DNA of 39,450 nucleotides, taken from positions 2,501-41,950 of the forward strand of contig JAKQNP010000041.1 of assembly GCA_029565675.1 (NCBI GenBank), in the 5' to 3' direction. Under the pieces are notes generated by a model. The model was not told the origin of the DNA, made no database searches, and saw only the letters and a list, made by a program, of their open reading frames with translations. Of this stretch, positions 1 to 9,543 are shown piece by piece; the first letter of the stretch is position 1, and the number at the start of each line of letters is the position of its first letter. The stretch is from a bacterium (GTDB taxonomy: Bacteria > Zhuqueibacterota > Zhuqueibacteria > Residuimicrobiales > Oceaniaggregativiventaceae). A program made the position numbers and the translations under genes.

Positions 1-1625
<1,625 letters not shown>

Positions 1626-1728
1626 CTTTTTTAATTCGCAGCAGACGGTCGATGTCTCAGCGGAATGTTTGTCCGGTCTACCCAATCGATCTTGATTTAT
1701 TTCTTCACCAAAAGCATGATCCATAAGC

Positions 1729-1846
1729 TTCCGGTGACCATAGCAGAGGGGCCACACCCGATCCCATTCCGAACTCGGAAGTTAAGCCCTCTTACGCCGA
1801 TGGTACTGCGTGGGAGACTGCGTGGGAGAGTAGGTAGTCGCCGGAT
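1729..1846 (+). rRNA. 5S ribosomal RNA
   Basis: The typical 5S pattern is present: 'ggtgaccatagcagaggggccacacc', then 'gatcccattccgaactcgg', then 'gaagttaagccctcttacgccgatggtactgc', closing with 'gtcgccgga', which pairs with the 'tccggtgac' start. It lies about 105 bases after the 23S end with no tRNA between. The exact ends are estimated from the terminal helix. A decayed partial copy of this gene and the spacer before it occurs at 4298-4526. Confidence 0.96.
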
Positions 1847-1855
1847 TTATTTTAT

Positions 1856-1890
1856 AGCCCGGGTTGTTCATAACAACCCGGGCTTTTTAT
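1856..1890 (+). terminator. Intrinsic terminator of the rRNA operon
   Basis: A perfect 13-bp stem (AGCCCGGGTTGTT, 1856-1868, with AACAACCCGGGCT, 1872-1884) has a 3-base loop and is followed by a T-rich run. It lies 10 bases after the 5S gene, as expected for the end of an rrn transcript. Confidence 0.95.
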
Positions 1891-2048
1891 TACCTCCCCG
1901 CTCGAATCAAGTCTTGATAACACCTATGATCTGCATCTCCTACCACAACCCGAACATCGCATCCGCGCCTATCCCTGCAGACAAGCCCCGCATTTGCCGA
2001 ACGTTTAACTGGGCAACGGTCAAAATCGACGCTGTCTGTAAAATTCAC

Positions 2049-2077
2049 TTGCTCTCGAATAGGCAAAATGCTATATT
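2049..2077 (+). promoter_or_regulatory. Probable sigma-70 type promoter in the 1891-2201 gap
   Basis: TTGCTC at 2049-2054 and TATATT at 2072-2077 are separated by exactly 17 bases. The same -10 hexamer and spacing occur before the ECF sigma gene (10344-10372) and ppk (31213-31241), which supports it. It would transcribe the secreted protein at 2202 and perhaps the antiporter. The rest of the 1891-2201 gap contains a 12-base perfect palindrome (GAACAGCTGTTC, 2166-2177) and a small hairpin (2185-2198) just before the start codon. I see no gene there. Confidence 0.45.
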
Positions 2078-2201
2078 TAAGCTCCGCAGCCAAAATCAAA
2101 ATGCACCATGGCAAGCGCACCCAGCCTGCCTGTGACCGGCTCGTGGCGCCCAACAGCGCCGAGATGAACAGCTGTTCTTTTGCTGTTGCAGCGGCAACGA
2201 T

Positions 2202-2762
2202 ATGGAACGGAACAGAGTCTTTTTGTTTGCAGCCGGCTTGCTGGCTGCTTGCATTTTCAGCTTGCCGAAGGATGTGCCGGCTCAGATCGACAGAAAGCCC
2301 GAAAATTTCTGGGAGTTCAGTGTCAATCGCTTTTTGGAGGGTGGGGACAGGGTGGATGTCTATATCGGTGGATTCAGGGCCAAGAAATTCCACTATTTTG
2401 ACAGCGATGGACTCCCCCATTACCGAATCACCCAGATCGAACGCTCTGATGAAGTCTGGAAACACAATTGGGATACCGGCGAATGGGTACAGCTCAAACC
2501 CTATGACGCGTCCTGGCTGAAGGTGCCGCCCATAGCCGGACATCAGGCCCTGCAAAACAAGCTGGACGGTTTTATTTACTGCTTCGGCGGTCGCAGTGCC
2601 AACGGCGACAGCGCCGTCTACATGCTCAATATGAAAACAGGGCAACAGATAAACCATCCCCGCGAACAGCGCATCGATCTATCGCGCTGCCCGGTTGGGC
2701 TCTATTACCTGCGCGTCGATACAGAGGCCAAACCCTATTTTGCCAAGATTGTCAAGAGATAA
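2202..2762 (+). CDS. Secreted protein of unknown function with sorting-domain-like C-terminus
   Basis: This 186-residue protein has a clear N-terminal signal peptide (residues 1-27: a short basic start, a Phe/Leu/Ala-rich core, Ala-Gln at the likely cleavage point). The middle (about 35-150) is unrecognised and contains many aromatic residues and glycines. The last 30 residues (Leu-Ser, then Pro-Val-Gly-Leu-Tyr-Tyr-Leu-Arg-Val, ending in Ala-Lys-Ile-Val-Lys) resemble the end of the FlgD-Ig/type A sorting domain of FCB bacteria, which suggests export. The ribosome binding site is weak and a small hairpin (2185-2198) abuts the ATG, so the start is not certain. The antiporter gene follows after 18 bases, so the two may be co-transcribed. 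Function unknown. Confidence 0.7.
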   Translation: MERNRVFLFAAGLLAACIFSLPKDVPAQIDRKPENFWEFSVNRFLEGGDRVDVYIGGFRAKKFHYFDSDGLPHYRITQIERSDEVWKHNWDTGEWVQLKPYDASWLKVPPIAGHQALQNKLDGFIYCFGGRSANGDSAVYMLNMKTGQQINHPREQRIDLSRCPVGLYYLRVDTEAKPYFAKIVKR

Positions 2763-2780
2763 GAGGCAGGAAAGCAGGTT

Positions 2781-4259
2781 ATGAACGGAGAACTCTTCCT
2801 ACTGGCGGCAGCGGTGATCGTGGTCATCAGCGTCCTTTTGAGCAAAGTCTCGGAGCGTTTTGGCGTGCCGACTCTGTTGCTCTTTCTCGGCATCGGCATG
2901 CTGGCCGGGTCCGACGGCCTCGGCGGCATTCATTTCGACAATGCCCGCATGGCCCAGGCTCTTGGCACCGTGGCTCTTGCCTATATCCTCTTCGCCGGCG
3001 GCCTGGAGACCGACGTCGCGGTCGTTCGCAAGGTGGTGCGGCCGGCGCTGACCCTGGCCACCCTCGGGGTCTTGATGACCGCCCTTATCACCGGCTTTTG
3101 CATTCATTATTTGCTCGGCTACAGTTTGATGGCGAGCCTGCTGATTGGATCGATCGTCTCCTCGACCGACGCGGCAGCGGTCTTTGCCGTGCTGCGCTCC
3201 AAGAATGTCGGGCTCAAGGATCCGCTTCGCCCCCTGCTCGAGCTCGAGTCGGGCAGCAACGATCCGATGGCGGTTTTTCTGACCGTCGGCCTGCTCGAGC
3301 TTATCGGCGATCCAGGCCGGCCGCTGTTGAGCCTGATTCCCCACTTTCTGCAACAGATGATCACCGGTTTGGCCCTGGGCTTTGTCATGGCCCGGCTCTT
3401 CATCCGGATCATCAACCGGATCAAGCTCGACTATGAGGGGCTCTATCCGGTCCTCTCCCTGGGCTGGGTGCTGCTGACCTATGCCCTCACCGCCTGGTTC
3501 AAGGGGAGCGGCTTTCTTGCGGTCTATATCACCGGACTGGTGTTGGGCGAGCAGAATTTTTCCCACAAAAAAAGCCTGATCCGCTTTCATGACGGCATCG
3601 CCTGGCTGATGCAGATCCTGATGTTCCTCACTCTGGGGCTGTTGGTCTTTCCCTCTCAACTCATCCCGGTAGCCGGCCAGGGGCTGCTGATCGCCCTGCT
3701 GTTGATCCTGGTGGCACGGCCGGCAGCAGTCTTTTTCAGCCTGATCCCCTTCCATTTCAGCTTCCGCGAAAAGCACCTGATCTCGTGGGTGGGACTGCGC
3801 GGCTCGGTGCCCATCGTTCTGGCCACCTTTCCCATGTTGGCGGGACTGGATCAGACCCATTTCATCTTCAATCTGGTTTTCTTTATCGTCATCACCTCGG
3901 TTTTGCTGCAAGGCACCACCATCCCCCTGATGGCGCGGCTCGCCAAAGTCGATGCCCCCCTGGTGCGCCAGCGCCGCTACCCCATCGATTTCGACAACTC
4001 CGAGGCGATGAATCTGCGGCTGGTGGATCTCTTTGTTCCCTATGGCTCACAGGCGGCGGGGCAACAGATCCTCGATCTCGGTTTTCCCAAGGACTGCTTG
4101 ATCACTCTGATCTCGCGGAGCGAGAAATTCATCATGCCGGGGGGATCGACTGTGCTGGAGGAGGGGGATGTGTTGCTCATCCTCTCGAGTGCGGAGAATC
4201 TGGCGATCGCGCGCGAAATCCTCGAGAAACGCAAGGAGGAGATGCCGACCGGCGTATAG
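2781..4259 (+). CDS. CPA1-family K+(Na+)/H+ antiporter, NhaP2/CvrA type
   Basis: This 492-residue membrane protein has about 12 hydrophobic segments (residues 1-385) and a soluble C-terminal RCK_C/TrkA_C domain (about 410-485). The CPA1 exchange-core motifs are visible: the Ser-Ser-Thr-Asp-Ala-Ala-Ala-Val-Phe stretch of TM5, and Glu-Ser-Gly-Ser-Asn-Asp-Pro-Met-Ala-Val of TM6, which carries the ion-binding Asn-Asp pair. The family exchanges K+ or Na+ for protons at the inner membrane for pH, volume or turgor control; the C-terminal domain suggests the K+-exporting NhaP2/CvrA group. An AGGAAAG site lies upstream of the ATG. The stop is followed within 40 bases by the rRNA relic at 4298. Ion preference cannot be read from sequence. 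Confidence 0.9.
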   Translation: MNGELFLLAAAVIVVISVLLSKVSERFGVPTLLLFLGIGMLAGSDGLGGIHFDNARMAQALGTVALAYILFAGGLETDVAVVRKVVRPALTLATLGVLMTALITGFCIHYLLGYSLMASLLIGSIVSSTDAAAVFAVLRSKNVGLKDPLRPLLELESGSNDPMAVFLTVGLLELIGDPGRPLLSLIPHFLQQMITGLALGFVMARLFIRIINRIKLDYEGLYPVLSLGWVLLTYALTAWFKGSGFLAVYITGLVLGEQNFSHKKSLIRFHDGIAWLMQILMFLTLGLLVFPSQLIPVAGQGLLIALLLILVARPAAVFFSLIPFHFSFREKHLISWVGLRGSVPIVLATFPMLAGLDQTHFIFNLVFFIVITSVLLQGTTIPLMARLAKVDAPLVRQRRYPIDFDNSEAMNLRLVDLFVPYGSQAAGQQILDLGFPKDCLITLISRSEKFIMPGGSTVLEEGDVLLILSSAENLAIAREILEKRKEEMPTGV

Positions 4260-4297
4260 GATCGGCAGAGAAGAGTGGCGGAAGAGAAAAGTGAGTG

Positions 4298-4526
4298 CGC
4301 AGGGCAGTCCGCACAGCTGCGTGATATGAATAGGCCGAGCGACTTGCCGACTTTTTGCCTGGCAGCCGATGGCCCATCTCGCAGCAGAAAGTGGTTCCGG
4401 TTGCTCGATCGATCTGATTTATTTCCGCCAACAGCCGGATTCAAAAGCTTCCGTTGACCCTGGCAGAGGGGCCATAACAGCTCCCATTTCGAGCTCGCGA
4501 GCGCAAAAAAACCTTCTCGGCGATCG
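4298..4526 (+). pseudogene. Decayed relic of 23S 3' end, spacer and 5S rRNA
   Basis: This stretch aligns with the intact rRNA region at about 1571-1805. 'gtgatatgaataggccgagc' at 4321 matches 'gtgatactaataagccgagc' at 1594. 'gatctgatttatttc' in the spacer matches 'gatcttgatttatttc'. 'agcttccgttgacc' and 'gcagaggggcca' at 4446 onward match the 5S start at 1726. The distance from the 23S block to the 5S block is 125 bases here and 132 in the intact copy. Similarity stops about 80 bases into the 5S, and many substitutions have accumulated. It is not a functional rRNA. It is the only content of the 4260-4605 gap apart from a small hairpin near 4536-4552. Confidence 0.85.
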
Positions 4527-4605
4527 TCCGGATTCCAAACACGACCGGTGTTTCAGATCCTGTCTGGCTCTTTCTTTCGGGAACGACGGAATCGCTGTAT
4601 CCGAA

Positions 4606-5760
4606 CTACACCACGGGCAGGCCGATGATCACCTTTGTTCCCACTCCCACTTTGCTTTCCAGTTTGAGTGTACCGCGGTGTTTTTCGATGATGTCCTTGA
4701 CGATGGTCAGCCCCAGGCCCGTGCCCTGGCCTTCCGCTTTGGTGGTGTAGAACGGTTGGAAAATTTTATCGCGAATTTCATTTGGGATGCCGGCACCGCT
4801 GTCGCCGATGATCACTTCGACTTGTTTCCCGTCCCTGCGCAGACGCGTCTGCAGGGTCAGGATTCCTTTGCTTCCCATTGCATGCGCTGCGTTGATCTCC
4901 AAATTGCGAATCACCTGTTCCAGCTGATGGCGGTCGCCTTTGACGAGAAATTTCTTGCTTTCGAACTGGGCATTGATGTCAAAATGCTTCAGCACCCCGC
5001 TCAACACCAGAGTGCTGGTGGTGTCTTGCAGAATGACGTTCAGATCGAGCTCTTCAAAACGCGGCTTGGTCGGCCGGCTCAATGACAGCAAATTCTTGCC
5101 GTGCAAGGTCACCTTTTCCAGATGGCTCAGCAGGATCTCCGCTGTTTCCCGAACTTTGTCCGGTTTATCCGCATAGTGCTGCAGCAGCCGGGCGTGCAAA
5201 AGCAAGCCGCCGACCAGGTTGTTCAGCTCGTGGCCGATGCTGCCGGCAATGATGCCCAATGTCGCCTGTTTTTCGGTTTGCACCAATTGTGCATGTGCTT
5301 GCTTGAGCTCGCTGATGTCTTTGTACATGATCGAAGCGGCTTCCACCTGACCGTTGATGTTCTCGATCGGCGCCGCTGAGATCAGCACCTGCCTTGGTTC
5401 TCCATTTTTGGTGTAGCGCACAGCTTCAAAACTCCGCAACGATTTGCCCTGCAAAATGGTCTTGGACAACTCGCTTGCTTCGGCTTCCACTTCCCCGCGG
5501 GTGATCAGGCTGTCCAGATCTTTGCCCAATACCTCGCGATTCTGCCAGCGAAAAATCTTGCACGCACCCTGATTCCAGGATTGCACTTTGTTGTCCGGGC
5601 CGATGGTGATGATCGCATCCTCGGCAAATTCGACTATCGAGCGATAGCGCTGCTCGGATTCTTGCACATCGCGCAACAATTCGCCGATCAATTCCTGCAG
5701 CGTCTGCGAAATCTCGTTGAGTTTGTTGACGTAACCTTTGGTTTTTGTCCGTTTTTTCAT
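4606..5760 (-). CDS. Cytoplasmic PAS-domain sensor histidine kinase (orphan)
   Basis: A 384-residue kinase is predicted from the ATG at 5760, where GGAA precedes it by 6 bases. In-frame starts at 5772 (ATG) and 5820 (GTG) lack a sensible ribosome site. Residues 1-32 are a basic, helical lead-in. A PAS domain (about 33-155) is followed by a short coiled coil and the dimerisation/phosphoacceptor domain, with His177 in a His-Glu-Leu-Asn-Asn motif. The HATPase domain has the N box (Asn290), the G1 box Asp-Ser-Gly-Ala-Gly (321-325) and the G2 box Gly-Thr-Gly-Leu-Gly-Leu near 347. There are no membrane segments, so it should sense a cytoplasmic cue. No response regulator is adjacent, so the partner is unknown. 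The His-Glu-Leu-Asn-Asn type belongs to the NtrB/FixL-like HPK4 group. Confidence 0.9.
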   Translation of the reverse strand: MKKRTKTKGYVNKLNEISQTLQELIGELLRDVQESEQRYRSIVEFAEDAIITIGPDNKVQSWNQGACKIFRWQNREVLGKDLDSLITRGEVEAEASELSKTILQGKSLRSFEAVRYTKNGEPRQVLISAAPIENINGQVEAASIMYKDISELKQAHAQLVQTEKQATLGIIAGSIGHELNNLVGGLLLHARLLQHYADKPDKVRETAEILLSHLEKVTLHGKNLLSLSRPTKPRFEELDLNVILQDTTSTLVLSGVLKHFDINAQFESKKFLVKGDRHQLEQVIRNLEINAAHAMGSKGILTLQTRLRRDGKQVEVIIGDSGAGIPNEIRDKIFQPFYTTKAEGQGTGLGLTIVKDIIEKHRGTLKLESKVGVGTKVIIGLPVV

Positions 5761-5823
5761 CTTGAATTCCATTTCCAGATTTTGAGCCGGAAGGGATCTT
5801 CCAACCCCCGTTTGTTCCACCCA

Positions 5824-5955
5824 GATTCGGTGTTAACCGAATCAAAAATCATTCAATCTCTTATTCCTTATGTGGTTGTACAAATGGCGGTTTTCACCCT
5901 CTGTGTATTGCTATCAGATTGATTTACTGTGAGATTCGGTGCGCAGCACCGAATC
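5824..5955. repeat. Pair of related palindromes (GATTCGGT...ACCGAATC) 90 bases apart
   Basis: Two hairpins share the same arms: GATTCGGT-gtta-ACCGAATC at 5824-5843, and GATTCGGTGC-gca-GCACCGAATC at 5933-5955 (perfect 10-bp stem). They lie upstream of the histidine kinase in a 380-base stretch (5761-6140) with no convincing gene. They could be operators, REP-like elements, or the ends of a 132-base miniature element. A related 'accgaatccgg' string occurs at about 17339. The rest of the gap shows no recognisable feature. Confidence 0.6.
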
Positions 5956-6140
5956 CGGGTTCCACATCCATCCGTGAGGAGCAAATGAGAATTAAATCAT
6001 TAAATTTAAGAATTTTTTGCCAGAGAATCAATCAGAATCCGTTGACCTGGTTGCGGTATGGTGCAGTTGCTGTGAGGAGAGAAGATGCTGTTCAACCAAT
6101 CCGGCACCCCCGGTGAAGGATTGGCGGGGCAGCAGGTGGT

Positions 6141-7121
6141 TCAGATCTTGCGCTTGTTGTAATAATCCCAGGCCAGGCGGGCGGCGCCGAGAACCGCTGA
6201 ATCGTCTTTGAGCAGGGCTGCCACAATGCGGACGTTGCGGCGGGCGACTTTAAAGACGTTCTGCAGCGCGATTTTTCTCACCTGTTCGACATAATCTTCA
6301 CCGATGGCTTCCACCACACCGCCGCCGAGCACCACCACTTCCGGATTGAAAATATTGAGCAAAGAGGCGGTGCCGTAGCCGACATATTCGGCCGATCGAT
6401 TGACCGCCTGTTTAACGGCGGGATCGCCGGCGGCATAGGCTTCGGCCAGTTTTTTGCTGCGCAAGCGCTCGTTTTCTTTGATGTCGTCGAGAACAAAAGT
6501 CTCGACGCCATGCAAGGCGGCAACCTTGATTTCGCGTTCGATCGACAGCCGGCTGGCGAAGGCTTCCAGGCAGCCCTTGTTGCCGCAACCGCAGCGCGGG
6601 CCATCGGGATCGAGGATCATGTGGCCGAGTTCTCCGGCGTTTTCGTTGAATCCGTGCAGCAATTTGCCGTCGACGATCACCCCGCCGCCGATGCCCGTGC
6701 CGATAAACAAGCCGATCATGTGTTGCGCGCCATGGCCTGCACCGTAAGCGAATTCGCCCAGCACCCCCACATTGCCGTCATTGTCGACTGTCACTGGCAG
6801 TTGCAGCTTTTTTTGCAGCAGATCGCGCAGCGGTACATTTTTCCACCCGAGATTGGGGGTTTGCAGAATGGTGCCCGTTTTTAGGTCCAGCGGCCCTGGT
6901 GAACCGACACCGACGCCCTTGATCTGTTCTGCCGGTAATCCCGCCGCTGCAACCGATTCCTCCACCCCTTCGACGATTCGATCGATCACCGGTGACGGAC
7001 CCTGCTCAGCTTTGGTGCGCTTGCGCGACGATGCCAATATCTTGCCCTGTTCATCGACGACGGCGGTATAGATTTTGGTGCCGCCCAGATCGATGCCGAT
7101 GACGACCTGTTTTTCATTCAT
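6141..7121 (-). CDS. ROK-family sugar kinase, glucokinase-like
   Basis: A 326-residue protein is predicted from the ATG at 7121, with a GGGG-containing ribosome site just upstream. The reading frame stays open further upstream, but that stretch does not look like protein. The N-terminal phosphate-binding motif Asp-Leu-Gly-Gly-Thr-Lys begins at residue 11. The catalytic Asp115 sits in Asn-Asp-Gly-Asn. The ROK zinc site is complete: His167 in Glu-Leu-Gly-His, plus Cys177, Cys179 and Cys184 in the Cys-Gly-Cys-Gly-x-x-Gly-Cys motif. The family uses ATP to phosphorylate glucose or other hexoses and N-acetylated amino sugars in the cytoplasm. It lacks a DNA-binding helix-turn-helix, so it is a kinase rather than a ROK repressor. 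It follows the lipoprotein gene by 43 bases, probably in one operon. Sugar specificity is unresolved. Confidence 0.92.
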   Translation of the reverse strand: MNEKQVVIGIDLGGTKIYTAVVDEQGKILASSRKRTKAEQGPSPVIDRIVEGVEESVAAAGLPAEQIKGVGVGSPGPLDLKTGTILQTPNLGWKNVPLRDLLQKKLQLPVTVDNDGNVGVLGEFAYGAGHGAQHMIGLFIGTGIGGGVIVDGKLLHGFNENAGELGHMILDPDGPRCGCGNKGCLEAFASRLSIEREIKVAALHGVETFVLDDIKENERLRSKKLAEAYAAGDPAVKQAVNRSAEYVGYGTASLLNIFNPEVVVLGGGVVEAIGEDYVEQVRKIALQNVFKVARRNVRIVAALLKDDSAVLGAARLAWDYYNKRKI

Positions 7122-7164
7122 AGGATTACCCCGGTTGTCATTTGTCCGTCCACAGCAAAGCGAT

Positions 7165-8466
7165 TTACCGCCCTGCCAGCAACCCTCTTTGGGTATTGCA
7201 TGTGCGCTCAGAGGTCGGGCGAGGGTGTTCTTCTTGCCCTTTGTCCTTTTGCGCGATTGGCACACCGCTTGGTGGATTCAGCGCATAGGTGATTCCTGGT
7301 TCAACCATTTCGGCAATCGCCAGTCCGACAAATCCAGTGGAAATGGGCAGGATTCCAATGCCGTATTTTTCAGCCCGTTCGGGCTTGCGGAAAAAAATCA
7401 GGTTGTTGTGGATGGCGCGCAACACTTTTTTATCCTGTTCGATGTGGTGATAGTACCAGGTGAGCAGATTGATGGCTCCCTGGCTGCGCTGTTGATCTTC
7501 GCTGCGCATTTTTCCCCACACTCCGCTGCGCTTTTGATTTTTGAGCAGCCAGCTGATGCTGGGTTTGATCTCCTGGGCGATAAAACAGCGCAGCGAATCA
7601 GATCCGCTGCGCAGATAGACCGCCACCAGGCCGTCGGCAAAATAGCTCATGGTATCCAGCGGCCATTCGTCGAGCCTGCTGTTGTGCAGGATGTAGGGGA
7701 TTTCTCCTTCCTCGGTCTGTTGTGCCAGCAGCCAACGAAGCGCATTCTCTGCGACCATCCAATCGGAAGAATCGCCGGTGAAACAGGCAAGAGCCGAAAA
7801 AAAACCTGCGCCTGCAACGCTGGTGGAAATCGAATAGGGACTGAGCGACAGTTCGCCGCGATAGTAGCCGCAGCCGATGGCGCCGCGATTTTCACCGTCA
7901 GCAAGGATCCAACCCGGCGAGCCGCCACGGTTTTTACCCTGCGGATCATCAACGCTGCCCCAACGGATAAATGTGCCGAATCGCTGGAGGGTTTGCAGAT
8001 AACGCCCTCTCTGTTGACCCTCGGTATACCGTATCGCCCGTGCCAGACCATGTGCTGCCGTGCCGGTGTCTCCGAGATAGATGTTGCCTTCCGGTGAGAG
8101 ATCGCCCCAATAGCCGGCGGTATCGCCTTGCGATGACAAGACCAGTTGTTGCTGATCGACCAGGTGGTCGAACCAGGCCAGAGCCGTTTCCCGATAACGC
8201 GCATTGCCGCTCAGATCATAGCCGGCACACAACATGCGCGCCAGGTTGCTGTTGATAAATACAGAGGTGCGAAGGCGGTTGTCGATCGCCAACTCGCCCG
8301 TCGCCAGCTGGACGTCTACCGCCCAATCGCACAAGTCGAACAAAAGGTGAAGCGCCTGGTTATGCATGTTGGGATCAGTTAAAACCGCCCTGTCAGATGA
8401 CACAATCTGCTGGTGACAAGAGAGCACCACCAGGAACAAGATGGGGAGCAACAGGATTTTTGCCAT
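7165..8466 (-). CDS. Lipoprotein with predicted alpha/alpha-barrel (six-hairpin glycosidase-like) fold
   Basis: This 433-residue protein has a lipoprotein signal (hydrophobic residues 4-15, then Val-Leu-Ser-Cys17), so it is likely anchored in the envelope. The body is a run of Trp/Tyr-rich amphipathic helices with Gly-rich turns such as Gly-Tyr-Trp-Gly-Asp-Leu and Gly-Asp-Thr-Gly-Thr-Ala-Ala-His-Gly, reminiscent of six-hairpin glycosidases, polysaccharide lyases or epimerases. I cannot assign a family or catalytic residues. The last 35 residues are polar and low in complexity. An envelope glycan-processing role fits the ROK sugar kinase 43 bases downstream, but that is inference from context. 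Confidence 0.75.
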   Translation of the reverse strand: MAKILLLPILFLVVLSCHQQIVSSDRAVLTDPNMHNQALHLLFDLCDWAVDVQLATGELAIDNRLRTSVFINSNLARMLCAGYDLSGNARYRETALAWFDHLVDQQQLVLSSQGDTAGYWGDLSPEGNIYLGDTGTAAHGLARAIRYTEGQQRGRYLQTLQRFGTFIRWGSVDDPQGKNRGGSPGWILADGENRGAIGCGYYRGELSLSPYSISTSVAGAGFFSALACFTGDSSDWMVAENALRWLLAQQTEEGEIPYILHNSRLDEWPLDTMSYFADGLVAVYLRSGSDSLRCFIAQEIKPSISWLLKNQKRSGVWGKMRSEDQQRSQGAINLLTWYYHHIEQDKKVLRAIHNNLIFFRKPERAEKYGIGILPISTGFVGLAIAEMVEPGITYALNPPSGVPIAQKDKGQEEHPRPTSERTCNTQRGLLAGR

Positions 8467-8553
8467 TTCTCTCCTTATTTTGGCAGCCCAACAGACCGCT
8501 CAACCGGCGCAAGGGTGGCAGATTGGTGCTCTGGTGAATTTTTCTTGCCACCA

Positions 8554-8582
8554 AGTTAACGAAATTATCTGTACTTTGTCAA
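8554..8582 (-). promoter_or_regulatory. Possible promoter for the lipoprotein-ROK operon
   Basis: On the minus strand TTGACA (8577-8582) is followed after 17 bases by TTAACT (8554-8559). The -35 is perfect but the -10 is poor, so this is tentative. The 8467-8747 intergenic region separates divergent operons and holds no other recognisable feature. I could not pick a clear plus-strand promoter for the redox operon in it. Confidence 0.3.
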
Positions 8583-8747
8583 GTGCTTATTGCCCGCCGG
8601 CGAGTGTGCCCAGTCGGGGAATTGTATCGCCTGAAGTAGTTGCGTCAACTGCTGCAGCGAAAACACGGAAGGGTTGAATCCTCTTGATCATCCGTTCATC
8701 TAAAGAAAAGCGGTCATAAAAGTTTTCCTTCTTTTCTGAGGAAGCAA

Positions 8748-8984
8748 ATGCTGGAAGATTCCATTTCCGAAAAAATCATCAGGTGTTGCGGTGATGTTCA
8801 ATCCCGCATCCATGCCTGCAGAACTCGGCAAATCGCTTGCATGCTCAAAGACAGGCTTTGCCAGGAGTTTGCTCAAGACTGCGTCAGTGAATTGATCAGA
8901 CAATTGATCGCGCGACACATCGATGAATTGATCGCGGATACATTTGATCGGGATGGCAACAACAAGTATCTGGAGGAAGAATGA
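8748..8984 (+). CDS. Small Cys-rich helical protein, first gene of redox operon
   Basis: This 78-residue protein is preceded by a strong GAGGAAG ribosome site 5 bases before the ATG. Its stop overlaps the next start in an ATGA junction, so it looks like a real translationally coupled gene. Six cysteines (13, 14, 24, 31, 38, 45) lie in the N-terminal half on predicted amphipathic helices; the C-terminal part is acidic. There is no signal peptide or membrane segment. I recognise no family. The cysteine spacing and the thiol-redox genes downstream suggest a metal-binding or thiol role, which is inference only. Confidence 0.65.
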   Translation: MLEDSISEKIIRCCGDVQSRIHACRTRQIACMLKDRLCQEFAQDCVSELIRQLIARHIDELIADTFDRDGNNKYLEEE

Positions 8985-9526
8985 AAAAGACACGTTTCGG
9001 TTGGCTGTTGGTGGTTCTGATGCTGGTCACCGGATTTACCGGTTGCGGAAAATCGGAGCAAAATACAAAAGTTGCCGGCACTGCGGCCGTCGCCCAAACC
9101 GCCGAGAGCGACAAGGCGCAAGCGGCCTATCCTTTTGCCCTGAAGACCATGGCAGGGAAATCCATTTCGCTGCAGGATTACAAAGGCAAGGTTTTGATTG
9201 TCAATGTGTGGGATACCTGGTGCCCGCCATGTCAGGCGGAAATTCCCGATTTTATCGATCTGTACGACACTTATCAGAAAAAAGGTTTGGAAATCCTCGG
9301 AGTGGCCGGCGGTCGCAACGGCGAGAAGGCGGTTCTGGATTTTGTCGCGCAATATGGCATCAATTATCCCATCGCTCTTCTGACCCAGGAATTCCTGGAT
9401 GGATTCGGCGGCATCAACGCCATTCCAACCACCTTTTTGATCGATAAAAAGGGGAACCTGGTTAAAACCTATGTCGGTTATCGTGAAAAAGAGGTCTTTG
9501 TTCAGGACCTGACCAAACTGTTATGA
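8981..9526 (+). CDS. TlpA/ResA-type thiol-disulfide oxidoreductase lipoprotein
   Basis: This 181-residue protein starts with a lipoprotein signal (hydrophobic residues 7-19, then Thr-Gly-Cys22) and an Ala/Ser/Thr-rich linker to about residue 48. A thioredoxin-fold AhpC/TSA-like domain follows, with the active site Trp80-Cys81-Pro-Pro-Cys84 and the conserved cis-Pro region Ala-Ile-Pro-Thr-Thr-Phe-Leu-Ile-Asp. Family members are membrane-anchored reductants on the outer face of the cytoplasmic membrane or in the periplasm, for example in cytochrome c maturation. No Ccm genes are nearby. It overlaps the upstream small gene by four bases, and the DUF1858 gene follows directly. Confidence 0.9.
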   Translation: MKKTRFGWLLVVLMLVTGFTGCGKSEQNTKVAGTAAVAQTAESDKAQAAYPFALKTMAGKSISLQDYKGKVLIVNVWDTWCPPCQAEIPDFIDLYDTYQKKGLEILGVAGGRNGEKAVLDFVAQYGINYPIALLTQEFLDGFGGINAIPTTFLIDKKGNLVKTYVGYREKEVFVQDLTKLL

Positions 9527-9543
9527 CGAGCCGGGAGGGGCTG

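Noticed and set aside
1626..1728. tRNA gene in the 23S-5S spacer
   Set aside because: No cloverleaf or T-loop (GTTCAAATC-like) sequence is visible in the roughly 100-base spacer.
1665..2657. Open frames across the 5S, terminator and following gene on both strands
   Set aside because: They run through the 5S gene and a strong terminator, or oppose the secreted-protein gene; composition looks random.
2799..3911. 370-residue minus-strand frame opposite the antiporter
   Set aside because: Very rich in Gln, Asp and His with no hydrophobic core, as expected of the complement of a membrane-protein gene.
4369..5085. 238-residue plus-strand frame over the rRNA relic and kinase
   Set aside because: Starts inside the rRNA relic and continues antisense to a well-supported histidine kinase.
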